Source: G051903925 sp051903925 (GTDB lineage Bacteria; Pseudomonadota; Alphaproteobacteria; Zavarziniales; Zavarziniaceae). Taken from it: a stretch of DNA of 64,000 nt. The stretch lies in assembly GCF_051903925.1 (NCBI RefSeq), contig NZ_CP173678.1:2976001-3040000 (forward strand), read 5' to 3'. Shown here piece after piece: positions 51,741 through 60,623 of the stretch. The notes under the pieces are model-generated. The model ran no database searches, was not told the DNA's origin, and worked only from the letters and a program-made list of their open reading frames with translations. Positions within the stretch are counted from its first letter, which is position 1; the number at the start of each line of letters is the position of its first letter. Made by a program: the position numbers and the translations under genes.

Positions 51741-52415
51741 CTACGCCTGGGCCGCGGCGGCGCGTTCCTCGAGCAGGCGGTCCAGGATCTTGATGTGGTG
51801 GCGGGGTTCGATGGCGCCGACCATCGCGTACTTACGGTCATAGAGGAAGGTGGGCACGCCCGAGATTCCCATCTCCCGCGCCAGCGCATCCTCGGCTGCG
51901 ATCTTGTCCGTGTCGTCGCCGCGCGCCAGCAGCTCGGCCACCAGGTCGGGGACCAGGCCAGCTTCATCCGCGGCGTCCGCCAGCACCGCGGGGTCGCCAA
52001 TGTCCTGCCCGTCCGCGAAGTAGCGGCGGAACAGCACCTCGATCATCTGGGGCTGGAGGGCGGCACCCCCGGCCCAGCGGATCAGCCGGTGGCTGTCGAG
52101 AGTATTGGGCATCCGGCCGATCCGGTCGAAGGCGAAGGGCAGGCCAAGCTCTGCCCCCGCCTGGGTGATCTGCTCGTAGATGCTCTTGGCCTTTTCCTCG
52201 GAGCGGAACTTGCTCGAAAGGTAGGTCCGGCGATCCATCCCCTCCCTGGGCATGTCGGGATTGAGCTGGTAGGGGCGATAGCCGACGACGACGTCGAGCA
52301 AGGGCCGGGCGGCCAGCGCCTCGTCCAGCCGGCGCTTCCCGATCCAGCACCAGGGGCAGACGGTGTCGGTGACGATGTCGATGCGGATCGGCGCGTTGAT
52401 GTCGGTCTCGCTCAT
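51741..52415 (-). CDS. FrnE-like DsbA-family oxidoreductase
   Basis: This 224-residue DsbA-like protein without a signal peptide has the CPWCWIGKRRLDEAL active-site motif near residue 21, then the helical insertion (YLSSKFRSEEKAKSIYEQI) and GISGVPTFLYD with the cis-Pro. This is the FrnE/HCCA isomerase-like group; FrnE proteins are cytoplasmic. ATG 52415 is chosen because upstream in-frame codons overlap the esterase gene. Confidence 0.9.
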   Translation of the reverse strand: MSETDINAPIRIDIVTDTVCPWCWIGKRRLDEALAARPLLDVVVGYRPYQLNPDMPREGMDRRTYLSSKFRSEEKAKSIYEQITQAGAELGLPFAFDRIGRMPNTLDSHRLIRWAGGAALQPQMIEVLFRRYFADGQDIGDPAVLADAADEAGLVPDLVAELLARGDDTDKIAAEDALAREMGISGVPTFLYDRKYAMVGAIEPRHHIKILDRLLEERAAAAQA

Positions 52416-52428
52416 GCCGTTTCCTCCT

Positions 52429-53319
52429 TCAGGCCGTCTGCTCCTTGAGGAAGTCGCCGGCCGAGGCGAGCGCCTCGCGCCCCTCCGTGAGCATGCCGGC
52501 GAACAGGTGCCAGACATGGGGCAGGCCCGGCCAGATTTCCAGGCGCACCTTGACGTCGGCGGCGCCGGCGATCGCGGCAAGCCGGGTCGAGTCATCCAGC
52601 AGCGTCTCCATGCTGCCGACCTGGATCAGCAGCGGGGGCAGGCCGTTCAGGTCGGCATGGAGCGGGGAGGCACGGGGATCGCGCGGGTCGGCGCCACCCA
52701 GATAGGCCGCAACCATGCCGGCCAGGCCGTCCGGCTTGACCATCGGATCGACGTCGACCTTGGCCTTCATGGACGCACCCGTCGCCTCCATGTCGATCCA
52801 GGGAGAGATGCAGAACCCGGCCGCCGGCAGGGGCAGGCCGGCGTCGCGGATCGCGACCAGCGCCGCCACCGTCAGGCCGCCGCCAGCGCTATCCCCGGCA
52901 ACCGTGATGTGCCCGGGCTTGTAGCCCTGGTCCAGCAGCCAGCGATAGGCCGCCAGTGCATCCTCGACGGGCGCAGGAAATGGGTGCTCGGGCGCCAGGC
53001 GGTAGTCGATCGCCAGCGTCCGCGACCCCGCCGCCTTGCCCAGCGTGGTGACCAGTCCGCGATGGGAAGCAATAGAGCCAATGACATAGCCGCCACCGTG
53101 CAGGTAGAGAACGACCTTTGACGGATCGGCGTCGGCCGCGGTCGACCATTCGGCCGGCATGTCGCCGATGCGCACCGCCTCGTGGCTGACGCCCGTGGGG
53201 ACCGGCGTGATGCCCCCCATCTGGTCGAACGCCTTGCGCAGTTCATGCACAGGCAGGGCCGCGAGGTCGGGCCCGTTGCGCAGCATGTCGAACAGGGCCT
53301 GACGTTCCTGGATGCTCAT
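52429..53319 (-). CDS. HSL-family alpha/beta hydrolase (esterase)
   Basis: This 296-residue hormone-sensitive-lipase-type esterase has the oxyanion HGGGYVIGS near residue 78, the nucleophile in VAGDSAGGGLTVAALV near 148, and His in WPGLPHVWHLFAG near 275. The acid residue is expected near 245. It is closely similar to the second domain of the protein encoded at 53372-55210; for example both contain LPLPAAGFCISPW. Probably part of one transcription unit with that gene and the FrnE-like gene. Confidence 0.92.
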   Translation of the reverse strand: MSIQERQALFDMLRNGPDLAALPVHELRKAFDQMGGITPVPTGVSHEAVRIGDMPAEWSTAADADPSKVVLYLHGGGYVIGSIASHRGLVTTLGKAAGSRTLAIDYRLAPEHPFPAPVEDALAAYRWLLDQGYKPGHITVAGDSAGGGLTVAALVAIRDAGLPLPAAGFCISPWIDMEATGASMKAKVDVDPMVKPDGLAGMVAAYLGGADPRDPRASPLHADLNGLPPLLIQVGSMETLLDDSTRLAAIAGAADVKVRLEIWPGLPHVWHLFAGMLTEGREALASAGDFLKEQTA

Positions 53320-53371
53320 CGCTCTCTCCCTTGGTCTTCTTGTTGTGGTTCAGAGGGTTAGGGCCGCCGGC

Positions 53372-55210
53372 TCAGCCACCGGTGACGTTGCGCAGGAACC
53401 TGGCTGCCTCGGCCGTCGCGCGCCGGCCGTCGCTCAGCATGGCCGAGAAGAAGTGCCAGATGTGGATCATATGGGGCCACACCTCCAGCTGCACCTTCAC
53501 GTCCGCAGCGCCTGCCTTGGCAGCAAGGCGGATGGCATCGTCGAGCAGCACCTCGGCCGAGCCGACATGGATCAGCAGCGGCGGCAGGCCGCTCAGGTCG
53601 GCCTGGAGGGGGGAGGCATGGGGATGCTTCGGATCAGCGCCGTTGAGATAGGGGGTCGCGAAGTTCTGCAGGTCGGCGCGCTGCAGCAGCGGATCCTCCG
53701 CCGCCTTGCTGTCCATGGTCGAGCCGGTCATTTCCAGGTCGACCCAGGGCGAGATGCAGAAGCCCGCCGCCGGCAGCGGAAGGCCCATCTCCCGCGCCAT
53801 CAGAAGCGTCGCGACGGCCAGGCCGCCGCCGGCGGAGTCGCCCGCGATGACCACGCCGGAGGCAGGGATCCCCTGCGCCAGGATGTGCTCATAGGCTGCG
53901 ATCGCATCCTCGACTGCCGCGGGAAAGGGGTGCTCGGGCGCCAGGCGATAGTCCAGCGCCAGGACTCGCATGCCCGCTGCCCGGCCCAGTTCCGTCGCCA
54001 GGCCGCGATGACTGTCCAGCGAGCCGATGACATAGCCGCCGCCGTGCAGGTAGAGGATCGCCTTCTGCGCCGAAGCCCCGGGGGCCGTTGACCATTCTGC
54101 CTTGGCCTTGCCGATCGTCACCGGCTCGATCCTGATGTCGGGGGCGACGGGGGAGGCGGCACCCATCGCATCGATCGCAGCGCGGGAGCCGGCCAGGTCA
54201 AGCTCGGTCGGCTTGGGCGCCTGGGCCAGCATGGCCCGGAAGGCCTGGACTTCCTCAAGCGTCGACATCGTGCTCCTCCCCCTTGGTCCTTGAACGGATT
54301 TGTCGGGGAGTGTAGCTGACGCAGCCTGCCCCGCCAGCATCTTGCGCAGGGCCTGCCCGTCCGTCCGGATTGCCGCACGCCCCGCCGACAGGATGCCGGC
54401 GAAGCAGGGATAGACATGGGGCATGAAGGGCTCCAGGCAGAGCCGCACGGCCACGCCCGCCGCCCCGGCCAGGCCCGCCAGATGCACGGCCTCGTCCCGC
54501 AGCAGCTCCCGCGTGCCGGCCCGGATCAGCAGGGGCGGCAGGCCATCGAACGCAGCATGCAGGGGCGAGGCACTGTGGGCAGGGACCGGACCCAGATAGA
54601 GCGCCGCCATGGCGCGCAGCGCCGCGATCGCGGTGGCGCCCACGGGTCCACGCGGCACCAGGGGCACAGTCAGATCGGCCCAGGGCGACCACAGCACTGT
54701 CTGGGCCGGGACCGGCCGCCCAGCGTCGCGCTCATGCTGCATCAACGCCAGGGCCAGGCCGCCGCCCGCCGAATCGCCGACCACGGCGACGTTTCGCGCC
54801 CCATGGCGCTCGGCCAAGGTGCGCCAGGCGGCGACGGCATCGTCGCGCGCCGCCGGGAAGGGGTGTTCGGGTGCCAGGCGATAGTCGGCCACGAACACCG
54901 CGATGCCCGAATCCTGGGCGAGAACGGCCGCCAGCGGCCAGTGGCCGGCAGCCGAGCCGCTGACGAAGCCGCCGCCGTGCAGGAGGAGGATCGCGGCGTC
55001 CGCGCTGGCGCCCGGGGGGTCCGCCCACAGGCCGGGAACGCCGCCGACCCGCTCCGCCCGGCAGGCGACGCCGCTGCTGGCGCCTGCGACGCGCGGGGAG
55101 AGTTCGGCATCGGCCGCCCGCAGCGTGGCCAGCGGGACGGCGCCGAACGACGGCATGTGCGCCAGGGCCCGCGTCAGCGTGTCCAGTTCATGGCGAACAG
55201 CCGGGTCCAT
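53372..55210 (-). CDS. Double HSL-family esterase in one reading frame
   Basis: This 612-residue frame holds two complete HSL-type esterase domains. Domain 1 (residues 1-300) has HGGGFVSGSAAGH and VVGDSAGGGLALAL; domain 2 (315-612) has HGGGYVIGSLDSHRG, IAGDSAGGGLAVAT and WPHMIHIWHFF. The linker around residue 305-315 contains a strong GGGGGAGGAG ribosome binding site before ATG 54268 (MSTLEEVQAF). Either the gene is a recent fusion, or the second protein (53372-54268, 298 residues) is also made independently. Domain 2 is more like the 52429 esterase than like domain 1. Confidence 0.85.
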   Translation of the reverse strand: MDPAVRHELDTLTRALAHMPSFGAVPLATLRAADAELSPRVAGASSGVACRAERVGGVPGLWADPPGASADAAILLLHGGGFVSGSAAGHWPLAAVLAQDSGIAVFVADYRLAPEHPFPAARDDAVAAWRTLAERHGARNVAVVGDSAGGGLALALMQHERDAGRPVPAQTVLWSPWADLTVPLVPRGPVGATAIAALRAMAALYLGPVPAHSASPLHAAFDGLPPLLIRAGTRELLRDEAVHLAGLAGAAGVAVRLCLEPFMPHVYPCFAGILSAGRAAIRTDGQALRKMLAGQAASATLPDKSVQGPRGRSTMSTLEEVQAFRAMLAQAPKPTELDLAGSRAAIDAMGAASPVAPDIRIEPVTIGKAKAEWSTAPGASAQKAILYLHGGGYVIGSLDSHRGLATELGRAAGMRVLALDYRLAPEHPFPAAVEDAIAAYEHILAQGIPASGVVIAGDSAGGGLAVATLLMAREMGLPLPAAGFCISPWVDLEMTGSTMDSKAAEDPLLQRADLQNFATPYLNGADPKHPHASPLQADLSGLPPLLIHVGSAEVLLDDAIRLAAKAGAADVKVQLEVWPHMIHIWHFFSAMLSDGRRATAEAARFLRNVTGG

Positions 55211-55287
55211 CCATCCTCCGCTCGGACATTGAGCCTGCCGGCAAAATGCTTAGGCTGCGCCCGCACGTTGGGGAGGAGACAGCGAAG

Positions 55288-56049
55288 ATGAGCGAACGTC
55301 CACTTGCCGGCCGGGTTGTCCTGGTCACCGGTGCCTCGTCCGGCCTGGGCACGCGCTTCGCCAGGCACCTGGCTGACCTGGGCGCATCCGTGGCCCTGAC
55401 CGGCCGCCGGCTTGACCGGCTGGAGGCCGTGGCGGCAGAGATCCGCGCCGCCGGCGGCACTGCGGCGACGGCCGTCATGGACGTGACCGACATCGCGACC
55501 ATTGCGCCGGCCTTCGACAAGGCGGAGGCCGAACTGGGTCCGCTCTGGGCCGTCATCAACAATTCCGGCGTCGGCATGAATTCCAAGGTCGAGGAGGTCG
55601 ACGAGGCGCTCTACGACTCGCTGTTCGACACCAATGTCCGCGGCGCCTTCTTCGTCGCAACCGAGGCCGGACGCCGCATGATCCGCCGCGGGCAGGGCGG
55701 GCGCGTCGTCAACATCGCGTCCATGCTGGGCGTCAAGACGATGGTACGCCTGTCGCTCTATTCGATGACCAAGGCGGCGATCATGCAGATGACGAAGTCG
55801 ATGGCCCTGGAATGGGCCCGCTACGACATCAACGTGAACGCGCTGCTGCCCGGATACATCCTGACCGATATCAACGCGGAACTGTTCAACGGCCCCAATG
55901 GCGAGGCATTCATGCGCAAGTTCCCGCGCCGCCGCGTCGGGGTGCCGGAGGATCTGGACGGCGCGCTGGCGCTGCTGGTCGATCCGGCCGCGCGCTTCAT
56001 CACCGGCACCAACCTGCTGGCCGACGACGCCCAGTCCCTGGGCGGGTGA
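55288..56049 (+). CDS. Short-chain dehydrogenase/reductase
   Basis: This 253-residue classical SDR has the cofactor motif VVLVTGASSGLGTRFA near residue 9, the NNSG variant of NNAG in VINNSGVGMNS, a Ser in NIASMLGVKTM, and the catalytic YSMTKAA with Tyr and Lys. It probably oxidises or reduces a hydroxyacyl-CoA or related alcohol. Divergent from the double esterase with 77 bases between, and followed by the CoA transferase gene. ATG 55288 is preferred to 55246. Confidence 0.92.
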   Translation: MSERPLAGRVVLVTGASSGLGTRFARHLADLGASVALTGRRLDRLEAVAAEIRAAGGTAATAVMDVTDIATIAPAFDKAEAELGPLWAVINNSGVGMNSKVEEVDEALYDSLFDTNVRGAFFVATEAGRRMIRRGQGGRVVNIASMLGVKTMVRLSLYSMTKAAIMQMTKSMALEWARYDINVNALLPGYILTDINAELFNGPNGEAFMRKFPRRRVGVPEDLDGALALLVDPAARFITGTNLLADDAQSLGG

Positions 56050-56134
56050 GGCCCCTAACCCAAGTTCACACGTGACTGTCTATCGACCAGTCGGTAGAAC
56101 GCAATCCTGATCTGAAGGCAGAGGAGACTGAGGG

Positions 56135-57277
56135 ATGGGACCGCTCAAGGGTATCAAGGTGATCGAGATCGCCGGCATCGGGCCGGGGCCGTTCTGTGCC
56201 ATGCTGCTGGCCGACCTGGGGGCGGACGTGATCCGCGTCGACCGCGCGGCGGGCGGCGGCGGCGGTGTCACCACCTCGGCCCGCAAGGACCTGCTGAACC
56301 GCGGCAAGCGCTCGATCGCCGTCGACCTCAAGAAGCCCGAGGCGGTCGAGACGGTGCTGAAGCTGATCGAGAAGGCCGACGTCCTGACCGAGGGCTTTCG
56401 CCCCGGCGTGATGGAGCGCCTGGGCCTGGGGCCCGACGTCTGCCTCGCCCGCAATCCGAAGCTGGTCTATGGCCGCATGACGGGCTTTGGCCAGGAAGGC
56501 CCGATGGCCCAGGCGGCGGGCCATGACATCAACTATATCGCGCTGGCGGGCTCGCTCTCGGCCTTCGGCAACACGGGCGGCAAGCCGGTGCCCCCGCTGA
56601 ACCTGGTGGGCGATTTCGGCGGCGGCGGCATGTTCCTGGCGCTTGGCATCGTCTCGGCCCTGCTGGAGGCCAAGACCAGCGGCAAGGGACAGGTCGTCGA
56701 TACCGCCATGGTCGACGGTGCGGCCGTCCTGGGCACGATGATGTACAGCCTGATGAGCATGGGCGCCTGGACCGACAAGCGCGGTTCGAACCTGCTCGAC
56801 AGCGCCGCCCACTTCTATGACACGTACGAGACCAAGGACGGCGAATACATCTCGATCGGTTCGATCGAGCCGCAGTTCTATGCCGAGCTGATCCGCCTGG
56901 CCGGCCTGGACGCCGAAACCTTCAAGCCGCAGATGGACCGGTCCAAGTGGCCGGAGCTGAAGCAGAAGATCGCGGACGTGTTCAAGACCAAGACGCGCGC
57001 CGAGTGGAACGCGATCATGGAGGGCTCGGACGTCTGCTACGCGCCGGTCCTGTCGCTGATGGAGGCGACCCAGCACCCCCACAACAAGTTGCGGGGCACG
57101 TTCATCGAGCGTGACGGCGTGGTCCAGCCGGCGCCAGCGCCGCGTTTCAGCCGGACCAAGGCTGAAATCGTCCGCCAGTCGCCGGTTCCGGGCGAGAACA
57201 CCGACGAAGTTCTTAAGGAATTCGGAATCGATGCAGCAGCCATCACAGCTTTGCGCGGTGCCGGCGCCGTCATCTGA
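56135..57277 (+). CDS. CaiB/BaiF CoA transferase, alpha-methylacyl-CoA racemase-like
   Basis: This 380-residue family III protein starts MGPLKGIKVIEIAGIGPGPF and has GADVIRVDRAAGG. It carries GHDINYIALAG with His and a later Asp in NLVGDFGGGGMFLA, the His/Asp pair used by alpha-methylacyl-CoA racemase. A CoA-transferase with an Asp nucleophile is the alternative. Racemase activity would allow beta-oxidation of 2-methyl-branched acids. An exact hairpin terminator candidate follows. Confidence 0.88.
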   Translation: MGPLKGIKVIEIAGIGPGPFCAMLLADLGADVIRVDRAAGGGGGVTTSARKDLLNRGKRSIAVDLKKPEAVETVLKLIEKADVLTEGFRPGVMERLGLGPDVCLARNPKLVYGRMTGFGQEGPMAQAAGHDINYIALAGSLSAFGNTGGKPVPPLNLVGDFGGGGMFLALGIVSALLEAKTSGKGQVVDTAMVDGAAVLGTMMYSLMSMGAWTDKRGSNLLDSAAHFYDTYETKDGEYISIGSIEPQFYAELIRLAGLDAETFKPQMDRSKWPELKQKIADVFKTKTRAEWNAIMEGSDVCYAPVLSLMEATQHPHNKLRGTFIERDGVVQPAPAPRFSRTKAEIVRQSPVPGENTDEVLKEFGIDAAAITALRGAGAVI

Positions 57278-57316
57278 CGGTTTCGCTGCGCTGCGATGCT
57301 TATGACCTGAAGACCA

Positions 57317-57349
57317 AGCCGGTGCGAGGATTGAATCTTCGCGCCGGCT
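57317..57349 (+). terminator. Hairpin after the racemase-like gene
   Basis: The arms AGCCGGTGCGAGGAT and ATCTTCGCGCCGGCT pair over 15 bases with two G-U wobbles around a TGA loop. It lies 40 bases after the stop. No T-run follows, so strength as a terminator is uncertain. Confidence 0.5.
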
Positions 57350-57521
57350 CTAGGTCCCGACTGCTGCGACGCGTCATAAACTTGTCGCACATGCGCGGTA
57401 TAGAGGGTCCAGTTTTCGGTTGCCGTCTGGTCCACGCGGACTAACATTCGGTCGGCAAGCGTCAAGCTTGGACAAGGGGGCATCCGAGTGCACCCCGGCA
57501 CGGCAGTACAGGGAGTATCCG

Positions 57522-57752
57522 ATGGGCCAGGTCGAAGCGACGGAACTGACGCGTCTGCGTCATACACAGTCGAGCCTTTGGCAGTTCATCGCCGCAGGCC
57601 TCGACATTGACGGCAGTCATCGCCAGGCCATGGCGGAAGTGGACCAGGCGATCACCTGCCTGGTCGCGCGCCGCTGGCGCGGCATGGAGGCGGGTGCCAT
57701 CCGCATGGCGGGCCGCGACTGCGGTCAGCGCGTCCTGAGCCGCGCGGCCTGA
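57522..57752 (+). CDS. Small protein of unknown function
   Basis: This 76-residue protein starts MGQVEATELTRLRHTQSSLW and is helical, with a Cys/Arg-rich end (VARRWRGMEAGAIRMAGRDC). No domain is recognised. GGGAG lies 7 bases before the ATG, which supports translation. A short inverted repeat GTCC-ACGC-GGAC at about 57430 lies upstream and could be regulatory. Confidence 0.55.
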   Translation: MGQVEATELTRLRHTQSSLWQFIAAGLDIDGSHRQAMAEVDQAITCLVARRWRGMEAGAIRMAGRDCGQRVLSRAA

Positions 57753-57801
57753 CGGCACGGGCTGAGTACGCGGCCAAGGTCGACCCCGGCCCGGTCCCTG
57801 G

Positions 57802-58158
57802 ATGGCGCTGTTCTTCGATGCCGCGTGGTTCGACGCGCGGCTGGCGGAATTGGGCGCCAGCCGGGACGATCTGGCTAACGCCCTGCAAGTCCGCAGCGGC
57901 GACCTGACCCTTATCTTCAAGGATCAGCGCGAGCTGATGCCCCAGGAGGTGGCACGCGCCGCCGCCTTTTTCCGTGTGACGCCGGAAGTCGTCGTGCGCC
58001 ACGCCGGGGCAGGGACCCTGATGCCTCAACCCGAGGTTGACGAGCAGCGCCCGCTGGCCGCGCGCGTCGATCGCCTGGAGCAGCGCATCGCCCGGCTGGA
58101 AGCCGATCTGGCCCGCGCCCTGGCGCAGCTGGCGGGCCTGGACCATCAGCGGCGATAG
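57802..58158 (+). CDS. Helix-turn-helix/coiled-coil small protein
   Basis: This 118-residue protein has an XRE-like helix-turn-helix at about residues 14-60 (ARLAELGASRDDLANALQVR ... ELMPQEVARAAAFFRVTPEV) and a C-terminal coiled coil (DRLEQRIARLEADLARALAQL). It could be a DNA-binding adaptor; no target is known. It follows the 76-residue gene with a 49-base gap. Confidence 0.65.
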   Translation: MALFFDAAWFDARLAELGASRDDLANALQVRSGDLTLIFKDQRELMPQEVARAAAFFRVTPEVVVRHAGAGTLMPQPEVDEQRPLAARVDRLEQRIARLEADLARALAQLAGLDHQRR

Positions 58159-58179
58159 CGCCGCCCCGGGGCTGCCCGC

Positions 58180-58590
58180 TCACACCATGTAGCGGTCCCA
58201 GAAGCCGGCGGCGGGGTCGATCTGCTCGACCACGTCGACCCACAGGCCCGACGGATCGTGGAATCCGAAGCGGCGCTGGCCAAAGGGTTCGTCCCGCAGC
58301 TCAAGGCCGATCGGCAGCCCGGCCGCCTTGGCCTCCGCATGGGCCTTGCGGGCATCCTCCACCTGCAGCTCGAAGCACAGTCCCTTGCCGGAAAAGCTCT
58401 CCGGCCCCGGAGGGGCGGACGGATGGTCGGGCGTCATGAACGCGATCGAGGCGCTGCCGTCGCGCGCCGTCAGCAGCGTGAACCAGGACGAGGTGAACAC
58501 GGCCGTGAAGTCCAGGTGCCGCGCCCAGAACGCGGCGCAGTCGGCCATGCGTTCGGTGACGATGATGGGATAGCGGTCGACGAAGGTCAT
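58180..58590 (-). CDS. VOC-family protein
   Basis: This 136-residue glyoxalase/bleomycin-resistance-fold protein has DRYPIIVTERMADCAAFWAR at the N terminus and FGFHDPSGLWVDVVEQID near the end, with GKGLCFELQVEDARKAHAEA in the middle. It is divergent from the TetR-type regulator and shares the twin-dyad region with it, so it is the most likely regulated target. Confidence 0.85.
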   Translation of the reverse strand: MTFVDRYPIIVTERMADCAAFWARHLDFTAVFTSSWFTLLTARDGSASIAFMTPDHPSAPPGPESFSGKGLCFELQVEDARKAHAEAKAAGLPIGLELRDEPFGQRRFGFHDPSGLWVDVVEQIDPAAGFWDRYMV

Positions 58591-58608
58591 GGGGTGGCTA
58601 CCTCATAA

Positions 58609-58647
58609 ACAGACAATCTGTCTGTATTTGACATACAGCCTGTCTGT
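58609..58647. promoter_or_regulatory. Twin operator dyads for the TetR-type regulator
   Basis: Dyad 1 is ACAGACA-ATC-TGTCTGT (58609-58625). Dyad 2 is ACATACA-GCC-TGTCTGT (58631-58647), one mismatch from perfect. Their starts are 22 bases apart, about two helical turns. They lie between the VOC gene (-) and the tetR gene (+). Confidence 0.8.
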
Positions 58648-58662
58648 TTGTCAAATCGGGAC

Positions 58663-59292
58663 ATGTCATCGATCGAACGCAACGATCGCGCCCGGGTTCA
58701 GCGCGTGTCGCAGGCGGAGCGCACGCAGCGCACGCGGGGCGCCTTGCTGGCCGCGGCCCGCCGGCTGTTCGCCGAAGGAGGCTTCGCCGCTACGAGCACG
58801 GACGAGATCCTCAACGCCGCGGGCGTCACGCGCGGCGCCCTGTACCACCACTTCAAGGACAAGTCGGACCTGTTCCAGGTGTTGTGCACCGACCTGCATG
58901 GCGAGGCGGCCCAGGCGATCGAGGCAGCGACCCGTGGCCTGGGTCCCGACCCCGTGGCTGCCCTGGTGGCGGGATCGATCGCCTGGCTCGAGGTCATGGC
59001 GCAGCCCGCGATGCGCCGCATCCTGTGCATCGATGCGCCGGCGGTGCTGGGCTGGAGCCGCTGGATTGAGATCGACAGCGCGCATGGGCTGGCGCTGCTG
59101 GCCGACGGGGTGCGCGCGGCCCAGGGCGCCGGCCTGCTGCCCCTGGTCCCGGCGCGTGACGTCGCCCTGATGCTGAACGGGGCGATGAACGCACTCGTCA
59201 TGGCGCTTCCCGATCCAGTCGGGGCAGCGGACCTGAAGGACGCGCAGGACGCTGTCGCCGCCCTGATCCGGTCACTGGCGCGCAACGGCTGA
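58663..59292 (+). CDS. TetR/AcrR-family transcriptional regulator
   Basis: This 209-residue regulator has the N-terminal helix-turn-helix at about residues 25-70: RGALLAAARRLFAEGGFAAT and GVTRGALYHHFKDKSDLFQV, typical of TetR proteins. The rest is a ligand-binding helical domain with unknown ligand. ATG 58663 gives MSSIERND; a TTG at 58648 lies inside dyad 2. It probably represses itself and the divergent VOC gene. Confidence 0.93.
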   Translation: MSSIERNDRARVQRVSQAERTQRTRGALLAAARRLFAEGGFAATSTDEILNAAGVTRGALYHHFKDKSDLFQVLCTDLHGEAAQAIEAATRGLGPDPVAALVAGSIAWLEVMAQPAMRRILCIDAPAVLGWSRWIEIDSAHGLALLADGVRAAQGAGLLPLVPARDVALMLNGAMNALVMALPDPVGAADLKDAQDAVAALIRSLARNG

Positions 59293-59370
59293 GCGCTCCA
59301 GGTCCCGATGGCGGAACGCCCGGATTCGGGTCTAGAGTCGCTGGACCTGACCGTGAGGGGGATGCAGGAC

Positions 59371-60543
59371 ATGTCAGCCAGGAATGGGGCAGCAGGCTCG
59401 GCGCGGCGGTGCATGGCGGGGCTGGCGGCCCTGCTCGTGGCGTCGCCGGCATGGGCGGAGCCGTTGCAGGCGCTGGGCGCGGGCGAGGGGGAAGTCTCCA
59501 TCGTCGCCTGGGCCGGCTATATCGAGCGCGGCGAGTCGGACAAGGCCTATGACTGGGTCACCGATTTCGAGAAGGCGACCGGCTGCAAGGTTTCGGTCAA
59601 GACCGCGGGCAGCTCGGACGAGATGGTCACCCTGATGAACCAGGGCGGCTTCGACCTGGTGACCGCCAGCGGCGATGCCAGCCTGCGCCTGATCGCCGGC
59701 GGCACGGTGCAGGAGGTGAACCCCGCCTTGATCCCGTCCTGGGGGACGATCGACACCCGGCTGCAGAATGCCCCGTGGCACACCGTCGATGGCAAGCACT
59801 ATGGCGCGCCCTATCAATGGGGGTCCAACGTGCTGATGTACAATACGAAGGTGTTCCCCACCGCGCCTGAAAGCTGGTCCGTCGTGTTCACGGAGCAGAC
59901 CCTGTCCGACGGCAAGTCGAACAAGGGCCGGATCCAGGCCTATTATGGACCGATCTACATCGCCGATGCGGCGCTGTACCTGCGGTCGGCACGGCCCGAA
60001 CTTGGAATCACCGATCCCTATGCCCTGGACGAGACGCAATACGCGGCGGCGCTGGAAGTGCTGAAGGGCCAGCGCGACCTGATCCAGCGCTACTGGTCGG
60101 ATGCGAACGTGCAGATCGACGACTTCAAGAACGAGGGCGTCGTCGCGTCCACGTCATGGCCGTTCCAGGTCAACACGCTGGTCGGACAGGAACAGCCCGT
60201 GGCCAGCACCATACCCAAGGAAGGTGCAACGGGCTGGGCCGACACGACCATGCTGCATGCCCGGGCCCAGCATCCCAACTGCGCCTACATGTGGATCGAG
60301 CATTCGCTGAAGCCCAAGGTGCAGGGTGACGTCGCGGCCTGGTTCGGCTCCGTTCCCGCGGTGCCGGCCGCCTGTACCGGGTCCGACCTGCTGGGGGCAG
60401 AGGGCTGCAAGACCAACGGCTTCGACAATTTCGACCGCATCGCGTTCTGGCGGACGCCGGTCGCCAATTGCGGCGAGGGGCGGACCTGCGTGCCCTATGG
60501 CCGCTGGGCGACCGACTACGCCGCGGTCCAGGGCGGCGGCTGA
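59371..60543 (+). CDS. PotD-like extracellular solute-binding protein
   Basis: This 390-residue periplasmic protein of the spermidine/putrescine type has a Sec signal (AGLAALLVASPAWAEP) and blocks such as VSIVAWAGYIERGESDKAY, GGFDLVTASGDASLRLIAGG and PYQWGSNVLMYN. The mature part contains five Cys residues, an unusual number. Specificity within the PotD group (polyamines, thiamine, opines) cannot be settled from sequence alone. A GAGGGGG site lies 9 bases before ATG 59371. Confidence 0.9.
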   Translation: MSARNGAAGSARRCMAGLAALLVASPAWAEPLQALGAGEGEVSIVAWAGYIERGESDKAYDWVTDFEKATGCKVSVKTAGSSDEMVTLMNQGGFDLVTASGDASLRLIAGGTVQEVNPALIPSWGTIDTRLQNAPWHTVDGKHYGAPYQWGSNVLMYNTKVFPTAPESWSVVFTEQTLSDGKSNKGRIQAYYGPIYIADAALYLRSARPELGITDPYALDETQYAAALEVLKGQRDLIQRYWSDANVQIDDFKNEGVVASTSWPFQVNTLVGQEQPVASTIPKEGATGWADTTMLHARAQHPNCAYMWIEHSLKPKVQGDVAAWFGSVPAVPAACTGSDLLGAEGCKTNGFDNFDRIAFWRTPVANCGEGRTCVPYGRWATDYAAVQGGG

Positions 60544-60623
60544 CGCTGTACGACGGGGCGGCGGGCGGCGACGCCGTCGCCCCGGAGCGGTGCCGGGATG
60601 TTGCAACAGCTTTGGATGCCATC

